Assembly (NCBI RefSeq): GCF_001310635.1
Contig: NZ_BAXR01000006.1
Location: 171,246 to 235,245 of the forward strand
Length of the DNA stretch: 64,000 nt
Reading direction: 5' to 3'
Source: Bacillus sp. JCM 19034
GTDB lineage: Bacteria > Bacillota > Bacilli > Bacillales > Bacillaceae_D
Of the stretch, positions 36,517 to 45,850 are shown piece by piece. The first letter of the stretch is position 1. Each line of letters begins with the position of its first letter. A program made the position numbers and the translations under genes. The notes under the pieces are model-generated. The model worked only from the letters and a program-made list of their open reading frames with translations. It did no database searches and was not told where the DNA came from.

Positions 36517-37542
36517 ATGTTAACAGAGAGACAATTGCTTATTCTACATGCAATCGTTGATGATTATATCCGTTCGGCTGAACCTGTTGGATCAAGAAGT
36601 ATTTCAAAACGTGAAGATATTACGTTTAGTCCAGCAACGATTCGTAATGATATGGCAGACTTAGAGGAATTGGGCTTTTTAGAAAAGCCGCACAGCTCTG
36701 CGGGTCGTATCCCTTCTCAAAAAGGTTATCGTTTCTATGTGGATCATTTGTTGTTACCCCATCACTTAACAACTGCTGAACGAATGAATATTCGTTCAAG
36801 CTTTGACGAACGAATTCGAGAGCTTGAAGAAGTGATACAACATTCTGCACGTGTTCTATCTAGTATGACTAGCTATATTTCAGTCGTCTTAGGACCGGAA
36901 ATGTTTGAAGCTACGCTTACAAGCATCCAAATCATTCCGATAAGTAAACGTTCGGCTACGGTTATTGTAGTCACAAATTCAGGGCATGTAGAAAGTCAAA
37001 CTATTGCAGTACCAGAAGGAATTGAAGCATCTGACTTAGAACGTACCGTGAATATATTAAATGAACGATTGAAAGGTGTACCGTTATTTAAGCTAAGGAA
37101 GAAACTTCACTCTGAGGTTGCTGATGTATTACGTATGCATGTACGTGATTATAAGCACGTCATGAGCATTCTGCTAACTTCTTTCGAAATGGAAAAGCAT
37201 GAGAAATTGTTTTACAGTGGTAAAACGAACTTGTTATCTCAACCAGAATTTAAAGATGTTGAAAAAATTCGATTGCTACTGAACATGCTTGAGGAAGATG
37301 ATACGATGCTACAAATTTTAAAGACACCACATAAAGGTGTACAAGTAAAAATTGGTGAAGAAAACCAGCTTGAGGCTTTCGATCATTGTAGTTTAATTAC
37401 GGCTACTTACACTATTGGTGGCAAACAAATGGGGACAATTGGGATATTAGGCCCGACTAGAATGGAATATCGTCGTGTTATTGGTGTAGTAGATACGTTA
37501 GCTAAAGACTTATCAAAAATTTTAACGAATTTGTATCGCTAA
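36517..37542 (+). CDS. hrcA: heat-inducible transcription repressor HrcA
   Basis: 341 residues from ATG 36517 (GGTGAGGGG before it; upstream frame is the promoter). N-terminal winged helix (VDDYIRSAEPVGSRSISKR, FSPATIRNDMADLEELGFLEKPHSSAGRIPS near 11-60), a central GAF-like part and C-terminal dimer domain. Represses its own operon and other class I heat-shock genes through the CIRCE at 36473-36499. First gene of hrcA-grpE-dnaK. Confidence 0.97.
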   Translation: MLTERQLLILHAIVDDYIRSAEPVGSRSISKREDITFSPATIRNDMADLEELGFLEKPHSSAGRIPSQKGYRFYVDHLLLPHHLTTAERMNIRSSFDERIRELEEVIQHSARVLSSMTSYISVVLGPEMFEATLTSIQIIPISKRSATVIVVTNSGHVESQTIAVPEGIEASDLERTVNILNERLKGVPLFKLRKKLHSEVADVLRMHVRDYKHVMSILLTSFEMEKHEKLFYSGKTNLLSQPEFKDVEKIRLLLNMLEEDDTMLQILKTPHKGVQVKIGEENQLEAFDHCSLITATYTIGGKQMGTIGILGPTRMEYRRVIGVVDTLAKDLSKILTNLYR

Positions 37543-37568
37543 TTGGAGAAATGGTAGCATAGAAGAAA

Positions 37569-37602
37569 TGTCAAAAGGCATGCTTTATAACGTCTTTTGA
37601 CA
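37569..37602 (+). promoter_or_regulatory. hairpin between hrcA and grpE (possible mRNA processing/stability element)
   Basis: TGTCAAAAG (37569-37577) / CTTTTGACA (37594-37602), 16-base loop, no T tract. In the B. subtilis dnaK operon the mRNA is cut between hrcA and grpE and a downstream structure protects the product; the location is the same here. Confidence 0.55.
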
Positions 37603-37664
37603 CCTCACTATGTCTACTTTTCTACATACATATTGAACCGTATTTTATTTAGGAGGTGAACGAG

Positions 37665-38234
37665 ATGGCTGAGAAAGAGACACAAACAGTTGAACAAGAG
37701 GAAACTGTTGATCAGGATCAAGTAAGTGAGCAAGAAGAGAATCAGCAAGAGGAAAGCAATGAAGAAGTAGAGACTGAAGTTGTAGTGTCCAAGGAAGAAC
37801 AATATGAGTCACAAATAGCTGAATTGAATAATCGTCTTTTACGCACTCAAGCAGATTATGATAATTTCAGACGCCGTTCTCGTGAAGAGAAAGAGGCTGC
37901 GGCTAAATATAAATCACAATCAGTTATTGAAACGATATTACCTGTTTTGGATAACTTCGAGCGAGCTTTATTAGTAGAGCCTGAATCAGAGGAAGCTAAA
38001 ACTATCTTACAGGGAATGGAAATGATCTATCGCCAATTACAAGATACATTAAGCAATGAAGGGGTTTCTGCTATAGAAACTGAAGGTCAATCATTTGACC
38101 CACTTTTACATCAAGCTGTGATGCAGGTTGAAGAAGATGGGTTTGAATCTGGACAAATTGTGGAAGAATTGCAAAAAGGCTATAAATTAAAGGATCGTGT
38201 TCTAAGACCAGCTATGGTTAAAGTGAATGCATAA
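37665..38234 (+). CDS. grpE: nucleotide exchange factor GrpE
   Basis: 189 residues from ATG 37665 (AGGAGGTGA 5 bases before). Acidic, Gln/Glu-rich N-terminal tail (1-45), a long coiled coil (46-90, [21 protein letters not shown]) and a C-terminal beta domain ([29 protein letters not shown]). Releases ADP from DnaK. Followed by dnaK 48 bases later. Confidence 0.96.
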   Translation: MAEKETQTVEQEETVDQDQVSEQEENQQEESNEEVETEVVVSKEEQYESQIAELNNRLLRTQADYDNFRRRSREEKEAAAKYKSQSVIETILPVLDNFERALLVEPESEEAKTILQGMEMIYRQLQDTLSNEGVSAIETEGQSFDPLLHQAVMQVEEDGFESGQIVEELQKGYKLKDRVLRPAMVKVNA

Positions 38235-38282
38235 TTAATATTAGGAAGATTAATTTAGTTAATGAATGGAGGAACTAGGGCA

Positions 38283-40113
38283 ATGAGTAAAATTATTGGT
38301 ATCGATTTAGGTACAACAAACTCTTGTGTGGCAGTAATGGAAGGTGGGGAGGCTACAGTTATTCCTAACCCAGAAGGAAATCGTACAACTCCATCAGTTG
38401 TGGCATTTAAAGATGGTGAACGTCAAGTTGGGGAGGTAGCGAAGCGACAAGCGATTACAAACCCTAACACGATTATTTCAATTAAACGTCATATGGGTAC
38501 AGATTATAAAGAGAATATTGAAGGAAAAGAATATTCTCCACAAGAAATTTCAGCTATTATTTTACAAAAATTAAAAGCTGATGCTGAGGCTTACTTAGGT
38601 GAAAAGGTAACAAAAGCGGTTATAACTGTACCTGCATATTTCAACGACTCTCAACGTCAAGCAACTAAGGATGCTGGTAAGATTGCAGGCTTAGAGGTTG
38701 ACCGAATTGTCAATGAGCCTACTGCTGCTGCTCTTGCTTATGGATTTGACAAGGAAGATGATCAAACGATCCTTGTTTATGACCTTGGTGGTGGTACTTT
38801 TGACGTGTCAATTCTTGAACTAGGAGACGGTTTCTTCGAAGTTAAAGCTACTTCTGGTGATAACAAGCTTGGTGGAGATGATTTTGACCAAGTTATAATT
38901 GACTACCTTGTTGAACAATTTAAAAAAGATAATGGAATAGATCTATCTCAAGATAAAATGGCAATGCAACGTTTGAAGGATTCTGCGGAAAAAGCTAAGA
39001 AAGATTTATCTGGAGTTACTCAAACACAAATCTCATTACCGTTTATTACAGCTGACGCTACAGGACCTAAACACTTAGAATTAACGTTAACCCGTGCTAA
39101 GTTTGAAGAATTATCTGCAGATTTAGTAGAGCGCACACTTGAGCCAACTCGTCGTGCATTAGCAGATGCTGGTCTTTCAGCTAATGAGATTGATAAAGTT
39201 GTATTAGTCGGTGGTTCTACACGTATTCCAGCTGTACAAGAAGAAATTAAAAAACTAACTGGAAAAGAGCCTCATAAAGGTGTTAACCTGATGAAGTCGT
39301 AGCACTTGGTGCGGCAATTCAAGCAGGTGTATTAACTGGTGATGTAAAGGATGTTGTTTTACTTGACGTAACTCCACTTTCATTAGGTATTGAAACTATG
39401 GGTGGTGTATTTACAAAGTTAATCGAGCGTAATACGACGATCCCGACTTCGAAATCACAAGTGTTCTCAACTGCAGCAGATAATCAACCTTCAGTTGATA
39501 TTCATGTTCTTCAAGGGGAGCGTGAAATGGCTGCAAATAATAAAACACTTGGACGTTTCCAATTAACAGATATTCCACCAGCACCACGCGGAGTACCGCA
39601 AATTGAAGTATCATTTGATATTGATGCAAATGGTATCGTAAATGTAAAAGCGAAAGATCTTGGTACAAATAAAGAGCAATCTATTACGATTACTTCTTCA
39701 TCAGGTTTATCTGATGAGGAGATTGAACAAATGGTTAAGGATGCCGAAGCAAATGCTGAGAAGATAAGAAGCGTCGTGAAGAAGTAGAATTACGTAACGA
39801 AGCTGATCAGCTTGTTTTCCAAACAGAAAAGACGATCAAAGATTTAGGCGATAATATTGATCAAGGTGAGAAAGAGAAAGCTGAAGCTGCTAAAGATAAA
39901 TTAAAATCAGCAATTGAAGCGAATAACATTGATGATATTCGTACAGCAAAGGATGAACTTCAAGAAGTATTAACGGCTCTAACGACGAAAATGTATGAGC
40001 AAGCAGCTGCCCAAGCACAGCAAGCTCAGGGAGCTGAAGGTCAAGCTGAACAAGCTGATGATAATGTAGTTGACGCAGACTATGAAGAAGTGAATGAAGA
40101 CGAAAAGAAATAA
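38283..40113 (+). CDS. dnaK: chaperone DnaK (two frameshifts)
   Basis: 610 residues after repair, the usual Bacillus length. ATPase domain: [37 protein letters not shown]; substrate domain and lid follow. Break 1 at 39287: one more C in AACC gives [16 protein letters not shown]. Break 2 at 39759-39762: one more G gives [16 protein letters not shown]. The lid ends [16 protein letters not shown] at 38283 has GGAGGAACTAGGG upstream; the open frame to 38262 is leader. An essential-at-heat chaperone with two homopolymer breaks points to sequence error. Strong terminator follows at 40248-40295. Confidence 0.96.
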
Positions 40114-40247
40114 TAACCCTTTAGATACAAAGGGGCTGTCTTCTATCGATTAAAACTACTTCTAACGGGTCGGTGATGGCACACTCCACCTTAAGCTTGT
40201 TCTGAATGTGCTATTTAATCAAGCCGACGGTTTTACACATTACTTCG
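40114..40247. other. dnaK-dnaJ spacer, first part
   Basis: No gene. Begins with AAAGGGGCTGTCTTCTATCG, which resembles the 5' arm of other terminators in the window (for example 28041) but has no matching 3' arm; may be a decayed terminator. The spacer as a whole is 338 bases. Confidence 0.35.
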
Positions 40248-40295
40248 AGGGTGTCTCAAAAGGTCAAAACCGCCCTTTTGAGACACCCTTTTTTC
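40248..40295 (+). terminator. strong terminator between dnaK and dnaJ
   Basis: Perfect 16-bp stem AGGGTGTCTCAAAAGG (40248-40263) / CCTTTTGAGACACCCT (40274-40289), loop TCAAAACCGC, then TTTTTC. Should stop most read-through from dnaK. Confidence 0.92.
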
Positions 40296-40388
40296 TTAGT
40301 TACATGAGTGAGAGTTTAAAAAGGTATACACTCTTATATACGGCTATACAACACAGTTTAATGAGTTAAGTTATTTGCATTTTTTTTA

Positions 40389-40418
40389 TTGCGGAATACG
40401 TTTGTGAAATGGTAAGAT
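40389..40418 (+). promoter_or_regulatory. possible promoter of dnaJ
   Basis: TTGCGG (40389-40394), 18-base spacer, TAAGAT (40413-40418), 34 bases before the dnaJ start. No CIRCE is present. Confidence 0.45.
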
Positions 40419-40451
40419 GAACGTTATGTAAAAGAATCGGGAGTGGATGAC

Positions 40452-41564
40452 ATGAGTAAACGAGATTACTATGAAGTCCTCGGTGTTGATAACAATGCAT
40501 CAGTTGATGAAGTGAAAAAAGCGTACCGAAAGCTTGCACGCAAATATCATCCTGATGTTAATAAAGAACCTGATGCTGAGGAGAAATTTAAAGAGGTAAA
40601 GGATGCATATGATACGTTAAGTGATCCACAGAAAAAGGCTCATTATGATCAGTTTGGTCACACTGATCCAAACCAAGGTTTTGGCGGCGGCGGAGACTTT
40701 GGTGGAGGTTTTGGTGATATATTTGATATGTTCTTTGGTGGTGGAGGTGGGCGTCGAAACCCGAATGCACCTCGACAAGGTGCCGATTTACAGTATACGA
40801 TGACATTAGAGTTCAAAGAAGCGGTATTTGGAAAAGAGACTGAAATTGAAATTCCAAGAGAAGAAACGTGTCAAACATGCTCAGGGTCAGGGGCAAAATC
40901 TGGTACAAAGCCTGAGACGTGTTCTCATTGTGGAGGCTCTGGTCAGTTAAATGTCGAGCAAAATACACCGTTTGGCCGTGTAGTAAATCGTCGTGTTTGT
41001 CACTATTGTAGCGGTACAGGAAAACAGATTAAACATAAGTGCTCTACTTGTGGCGGAACAGGAAAAGTGAAAAAACGTAAGAAAATTAGTGTGAAAGTAC
41101 CTGCTGGTATTGATCATGGTCAGCAATTGCGCGTATCAGGTCAAGGGGAAGCGGGAACAAACGGTGGACCACCGGGAGATTTATTTGTCGTCTTTAACGT
41201 AAAATCACATGAATTTTTTGAACGAGATGGTGATGATATTTATTGTGAAATGCCGTTAACTTTCGCTCAAGTAGCTCTTGGTGATGAAATTGAAGTACCT
41301 ACATTGACTGGAAAAGTAAAATTAAAGATTCCAGCAGGAACACAAACAGGAACAAATTTCCGTTTGCGTAATAAAGGTGTACCTAATGTTCACGGACGTG
41401 GTCAAGGTGATCAGCATGTAAAAATTCGTGTTGTGACTCCGAAAAACTTGACAGAAAAGGAAAAAGACTTATTACGTGAGTTTTCCCAAATGACAGGTGG
41501 GCAACCTGATGAGCAAAATGATAGTTTCTTTGCAAAGGTGAAGCGTGCATTTAAAGGTGAATAA
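40452..41564 (+). CDS. dnaJ: co-chaperone DnaJ
   Basis: 370 residues from ATG 40452 (GGGAGTGG before it). J domain with HPD motif ([11 protein letters not shown] near 30), Gly/Phe-rich linker ([25 protein letters not shown]), four CxxCxGxG zinc-finger repeats ([32 protein letters not shown]) and the C-terminal substrate domain. Stimulates DnaK ATPase. Separated from dnaK by a strong terminator, unlike the continuous operon in B. subtilis, so it may be made from its own promoter. prmA follows after 45 bases. Confidence 0.97.
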   Translation: MSKRDYYEVLGVDNNASVDEVKKAYRKLARKYHPDVNKEPDAEEKFKEVKDAYDTLSDPQKKAHYDQFGHTDPNQGFGGGGDFGGGFGDIFDMFFGGGGGRRNPNAPRQGADLQYTMTLEFKEAVFGKETEIEIPREETCQTCSGSGAKSGTKPETCSHCGGSGQLNVEQNTPFGRVVNRRVCHYCSGTGKQIKHKCSTCGGTGKVKKRKKISVKVPAGIDHGQQLRVSGQGEAGTNGGPPGDLFVVFNVKSHEFFERDGDDIYCEMPLTFAQVALGDEIEVPTLTGKVKLKIPAGTQTGTNFRLRNKGVPNVHGRGQGDQHVKIRVVTPKNLTEKEKDLLREFSQMTGGQPDEQNDSFFAKVKRAFKGE

Positions 41565-41609
41565 CTACATGTTAGTAGATTAGGGAGCTTTAATGAAGGA
41601 GTGAGTTTG

Positions 41610-42548
41610 GTGTTAAAATGGTCTGAGTTTAGCATTCATACGAGTGAAGAAGCGGTAGAGCCCATCTGTCATATTTTACATGAATCTGGGGCGAGTGGTG
41701 TTGTCATTGAAGACCCACGTGATTTAGTGAAAGATTGGGGCGATCGCTTTGGTGAAATCTATCAGCTATCTCCTGATGATTATCCTGAGGATGGGGTAAT
41801 GATTAAAGCTTATTTCCCTGTGAATAGCTTTTTAATTGATACAATTGATGGTATTAAGGAGTCCATTAATGGACTCCTTAAGCATGATATTGATCTTGGG
41901 CGTAACAAAGTTCATCTCATTGAAGTTGATGAATCAGAGTGGGCAACAGCATGGAAAAAATACTATAAACCGATTCGAATATCAAATTCAATTACGATTA
42001 AACCAACTTGGGAAGAGTATGAACCGAGTGATGGGGAGCTAATTATAGAATTAGATCCAGGAATGGCATTTGGTACAGGAACTCACCCAACGACGGTCCT
42101 TTGTATTCAAGCCTTAGAAAAGTATATTAAGGGTTATGAAAATGTGATTGATGTTGGTACTGGATCTGGAGTATTAAGCATCGCTGCGGCAAAACTTGGT
42201 GCAGAAAAAGTGTTAGCGTTAGATTTAGATTATGTTGCAGTTCGAAGTGCCAAAGAAAATGTAACCGGAAATGATGTAGCTGATATTGTTCAAGTAGAGC
42301 AAAATGATCTATTAAAGGAAGTTTCAGGACAGTATGATTTAGTTGTAGCTAACATTTTAGCCGAAGTCATTATGACTTTCGTTCAAGATGCGGCAGCGGT
42401 TCTTAAAGAGAATGGGACATTTATCACTTCTGGAATCATAAATCGAAAAAAAGATGAAGTAAAGCAAGCATTAGAGCACGGTGGCTTTAAAATAGAGGAA
42501 GTTGTTGAAATGGAAGATTGGGTTGCGATCGTAGCGTTGAAACGATAA
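41610..42548 (+). CDS. prmA: ribosomal protein L11 methyltransferase
   Basis: 312 residues from GTG 41610 (GAAGGAG before it; a GTG at 41601 is inside that site). Substrate-recognition N-terminal domain ([17 protein letters not shown]) and SAM domain with [19 protein letters not shown] near 175. [18 protein letters not shown] near 148 is the family signature. Methylates ribosomal protein uL11. Directly followed by rsmE. Confidence 0.95.
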   Translation: MLKWSEFSIHTSEEAVEPICHILHESGASGVVIEDPRDLVKDWGDRFGEIYQLSPDDYPEDGVMIKAYFPVNSFLIDTIDGIKESINGLLKHDIDLGRNKVHLIEVDESEWATAWKKYYKPIRISNSITIKPTWEEYEPSDGELIIELDPGMAFGTGTHPTTVLCIQALEKYIKGYENVIDVGTGSGVLSIAAAKLGAEKVLALDLDYVAVRSAKENVTGNDVADIVQVEQNDLLKEVSGQYDLVVANILAEVIMTFVQDAAAVLKENGTFITSGIINRKKDEVKQALEHGGFKIEEVVEMEDWVAIVALKR

Positions 42549-42565
42549 CGAAACGAGGGAACATT

Positions 42566-43317
42566 ATGCAGCGATATTTTGTATTACGAGAACAAATGAC
42601 AGAAACTGACGTCAGAATTAACGGGGAAGACGTTAAACATATCGTAAAGGTTATGAGAATGTCAGTAGGGGATAACATCATATGCAGTAATAATTCATCA
42701 CGAACCGTTCGTTGCCGTATTACAACGATTGCAGAAGATGAGGTAACGGCAAGTATTACAGAGGAGTTATATCCAGAAACAGAACTCCCGATTAAAATTA
42801 CAATTGCTCAAGCTTTACCGAAGGGAGATAAGCTTGATTTAATTGTTCAAAAAGGGACCGAGCTCGGTGCTTATGCCATTCAACCATTTTTAGCATCACG
42901 TTCAATCGTCAAATGGGATCAAAAAAAAGCAAAGAAAAAGCGAGAAAGACTAGAGAAAATTGCCAAGGAAGCTGCAGAGCAATCGTATCGCGAGAATATT
43001 CCAATTATTGCTGATGTCATTTCGGTGGCAGAGCTCTTAAAAACAGTTGGAAACTATGATAAAATCATGATTGCCTATGAGGAAGAAGCAAAAAAAACAA
43101 GCATTCAGCCTTTAGTACGACACTAAAGTCATTATTAAATGGACAACGGTTACTGATTATCATCGGACCAGAAGGTGGATTTACAGAAGACGAGGTGCAG
43201 AAATTACAAGAGCTAGGTGCTGTAACATGTAGTTTCGGTCCTAGAATATTAAGAACAGAAACGGCAGCTCTATATGCTCTATCTGCAATTTCGTATCATT
43301 TTGAATTAATGGGGTGA
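42566..43317 (+). CDS. rsmE: 16S rRNA (uracil1498-N3)-methyltransferase (frameshifted)
   Basis: About 250 residues after repair. SPOUT (RsmE) family: N-terminal PUA-like domain (MQRYFVLREQMTE, HIVKVMRMSVGD) and C-terminal trefoil-knot (IIIGPEGGFTEDEV, SFGPRILRTETAALYALSAI). The ORF from 42566 stops at 43126; the frame change most simply lies in the A run 43090-43097 (one more A gives EEEAKKNKHSAFSTTLKSLLNG). ATG at 42566 has GAGGGAAC upstream. Its TGA overlaps the leader of mtaB. Confidence 0.9.
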
Positions 43318-43322
43318 AGTTC

Positions 43323-44668
43323 ATGGCAACGGTTGCCTTTCATACACTAGGTTGTAAAGTAAATTATTATGAAACAGAAGCTATTTGGCAACTTTTTAAG
43401 GAAGCTGGGTATGAGAAAGTCGAATTTGAAGCAACATCAGATGTATATGTTATAAATACATGTACGGTAACAAACACAGGGGATAAGAAAAGTCGCCAAG
43501 TGATTAGACGAGCGATTCGGAAAAATCCGGATGCCGTTGTTTGTGTAACGGGCTGTTATGCTCAAACATCTCCAGCAGAAATTATGGCGATTCCAGGTGT
43601 TGATATTGTTGTCGGGACACAAGATCGTGTGAAAATGCTTGACTACATTGAAGAGTTCAAGCAGAAACGTGAACCAATTAATGGTGTTGGTAATATTATG
43701 AAGTCACGTGTATATGAGGAGTTGGATGTACCATCATTTACAGACCGCACGCGAGCTTCTTTAAAGATTCAAGAAGGGTGCAACAATTTCTGTACATTTT
43801 GTATTATCCCATGGCACGTGGTTTAATGCGTTCACGTGACCCAATGGATGTTATTAGGCAGGCAACTCAGCTTGTTGATGCCGGATATAAAGAAATCGTT
43901 TTAACTGGAATTCATACGGGTGGATATGGTGAAGATCTAAAGGATTATAGTTTAGCACGTTTGCTTGCGGATTTAGAAGAAGTAAAAGGGTTAAAGAGAA
44001 TACGAATTTCATCCATTGAGGCTAGCCAGCTGACTGATGAAGTAATTGCAGCAATAGATCGGTCAGAAAAGGTTGTTCGTCATTTGCACATTCCACTACA
44101 ATCGGGTTCGGATACGGTTTTGAAACGGATGCGTCGAAAATATACGATGTCTTTCTTTGCTGAACGGCTTGAGCGTTTAAAGGAAATAATGCCGGGAGTA
44201 GCCATCACATCAGATGTAATTGTTGGCTTCCCAGGTGAAACAGAAGCTGAGTTTGAAGAAACGTATCAATTTATCGCCGAACATAAATTCAGTGAGCTGC
44301 ATGTTTTCCCGTATTCTAAGAGAACAGGAACACCAGCAGCACGGATGGAAGAACAAATTGACGAAGAAGTGAAAAATGAACGTGTTCACCGCTTAATTGA
44401 ACTATCAAATCAATTAGCGAAGGAATATGCATCTCAATTTGAGGGTGCAGTACTTGAAATGATTCCTGAAGAGCGTGACAAGGATAACGAAGAAAGCAGC
44501 ATGTACGTTGGTTATACTGATAACTACTTGAAAGTAAAAGTACCTGGAACTGATAATTTAATCGGAAAGCTTGTTAAAGTGAAACTAACAAAACCTGGTT
44601 ATCCTTATAATGAGGGTGAGTTTGTTCGTGTTTTAGACGAAGAGTCAGTAGGATTACTTTCTTCATAA
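43323..44668 (+). CDS. mtaB: tRNA-t6A37 methylthiotransferase MtaB (frameshifted)
   Basis: About 448 residues after repair. Radical-SAM methylthiotransferase adding ms2 to t6A37 of tRNA-Lys. N-terminal UPF0004 domain with conserved Cys (HTLGCKVNYYET, INTCTVTN, VTGCYAQT), then the radical-SAM motif CNNFCTFCIIPWARG, and a C-terminal TRAM domain. The first frame ends at 43826; one more G in the GG at 43813-43814 turns PWHVV into PWARGLMRS and joins the frame to 44668. ATG at 43323 overlaps the rsmE end. Followed by a terminator at 44675-44712. Confidence 0.95.
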
Positions 44669-44674
44669 ACAGTT

Positions 44675-44712
44675 AAGCACTTAGTAATGCCAATGCATTG
44701 CTAAGTGTTTAT
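44675..44712 (+). terminator. terminator after mtaB
   Basis: AGCACTTAGTAATGC / GCATTGCTAAGTGTT stem, short loop, then TATT. Confidence 0.75.
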
Positions 44713-44735
44713 TAATGTAATAGTAAAAGTCATGA

Positions 44736-44765
44736 TTGACAAACAAAGAAGTAAACGCTTACTAT
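44736..44765 (+). promoter_or_regulatory. promoter with cre-like site for the carbohydrate locus
   Basis: TTGACA (44736-44741), 18-base spacer, TACTAT (44760-44765). AGTAAACGCTTACT (44750-44763) overlaps the -10 and matches the cre core (GTAAACGCTTAC), with both outer bases off. CcpA control is inferred. Confidence 0.65.
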
Positions 44766-44775
44766 TAAAGTATGT

Positions 44776-44787
44776 AACAACGTTGTT
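44776..44787 (+). promoter_or_regulatory. palindromic operator candidate (AACAACGTTGTT)
   Basis: Perfect 12-bp palindrome with central CG, 11 bases after the -10. A near copy lies upstream of the solute-binding-protein gene (48398-48409, ACCAACGTTGTT); the two share CAACGTTGTTAAAT. The form is that of a LacI/GalR-type operator, but no LacI gene is in the window. Confidence 0.55.
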
Positions 44788-44831
44788 AAATAAAGAATAC
44801 ATAAATAGCAATCATTAAGGAGGAGTTAGCA

Positions 44832-45659
44832 TTGACGGTAGGAGCACTTGCTCATTTATTCGGAACGCATTCTTACAAAGAGATGGCTAGAACATTAGGG
44901 GATTATGAGGTTAATCATGTTCAATTGGCTATATGGAAAGCGTTTAATGATTATGACTTTACAAATCCAGGAATATTAAACCCTGGTTTAGTGAGGAATA
45001 TTAAAAAAGAATTTGATCGAAACGGTGTTGATATATCGATTATTGCTTGCTATTTACATTTATTCGACGAGGATGAATTAAATCATCAAGTCTTTTTACA
45101 ACGGTATAAAGAACTAATTCGCTATGCATCACAATTTGGTGCCCCGATGATCGCTACGGAGGTAGGTCGTCCTCGTCCGAACGGGGTGTTTGAAAAGGAT
45201 TGGGATAAATTATATCATTCATTACTTGAGTTAATAGAAGAGGCGAAAGCGTGGGGTGTTATTGTAGGGTTAGAGGCTGCACATGGCCATTTAATCGGCT
45301 CCGCATCAACGTTAAAACAAATGCTTGATGAATTAAACAGCTCTCAAGTAGGTGTCGTTCTTGACCCTGGAAATTTATTAACTCAAGAAAATTATCTAGA
45401 ACAAGATGAAGTTATAGAAGAAGCGTTTCAGCTATTAGGTGACCGAATTGTTGCTTGTCATGCCAAAGATCGATTTATAGATGATTCGGGTGTTCTGAAA
45501 GAAACAAGTCCTGGGTTAGGATTGTTAAATTATGATCTATTTTTAAAACGATTACATCAATATAAACCAGAATGCCCCATTATTATTGAGCATACAAAGC
45601 CAAGTGATATGAAACGAGTAATACAGTATATCGAACAAAAAAGATCAAAATATGTATGA
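44832..45659 (+). CDS. sugar phosphate isomerase/epimerase-like TIM-barrel protein
   Basis: 275 residues from TTG 44832, AAGGAGGAG upstream. AP-endonuclease-2/xylose-isomerase-like barrel: ATEVGRPRPNG near 97, GLEAAHGH near 140 (metal-site Glu), GVVLDPGN near 175 (metal-site Asp), ACHAKDRF near 213 (His-x-Lys-Asp), and PIIIEHTKP near 256 (last Glu). Likely isomerises or epimerises a sugar or sugar acid in the carbohydrate locus. First gene after mtaB, behind the promoter with cre-like and palindromic sites; monocistronic since a terminator follows. Confidence 0.8.
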   Translation: MTVGALAHLFGTHSYKEMARTLGDYEVNHVQLAIWKAFNDYDFTNPGILNPGLVRNIKKEFDRNGVDISIIACYLHLFDEDELNHQVFLQRYKELIRYASQFGAPMIATEVGRPRPNGVFEKDWDKLYHSLLELIEEAKAWGVIVGLEAAHGHLIGSASTLKQMLDELNSSQVGVVLDPGNLLTQENYLEQDEVIEEAFQLLGDRIVACHAKDRFIDDSGVLKETSPGLGLLNYDLFLKRLHQYKPECPIIIEHTKPSDMKRVIQYIEQKRSKYV

Positions 45660-45668
45660 TTGAAGATT

Positions 45669-45703
45669 GAGTCTATTTCTAGTGTTACTAGAGATAGACT
45701 TTC
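45669..45703 (+). terminator. terminator after the TIM-barrel gene
   Basis: AGTCTATTTCTAG / CTAGAGATAGACT stem around TGTTA, then TTCC; moderate. Confidence 0.6.
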
Positions 45704-45813
45704 CAGTCCTTATTTACATTAGAACGTTAATGATCGTATATGATTTAATCGCATGGTCATATGTTATAATAATCTACATAATATGTAAAAGATATTTTAT
45801 TATTGTTTCATTT

Positions 45814-45832
45814 TGTAAACCCTTACATAATG
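45814..45832 (+). promoter_or_regulatory. cre-like / operator site before the AraC regulator
   Basis: TGTAAACCCTTACATAATG, 18 bases before the ATG. Matches 48303-48321 (TGTAAGGGCTTACATAATG) in 16 of 19 bases. Palindrome TGTAA-N4-TTACA; the cre central CG is missing, so it may be another regulator's site. Confidence 0.5.
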
Positions 45833-45850
45833 GAGTGAAGGAGGTTTACT

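Noticed and set aside
37614..37802. Minus-strand hydrophobic frame opposite grpE
   Set aside because: Shadow of the Gln/Glu-rich grpE N-terminus; antisense of such codons always reads as Leu/Phe.
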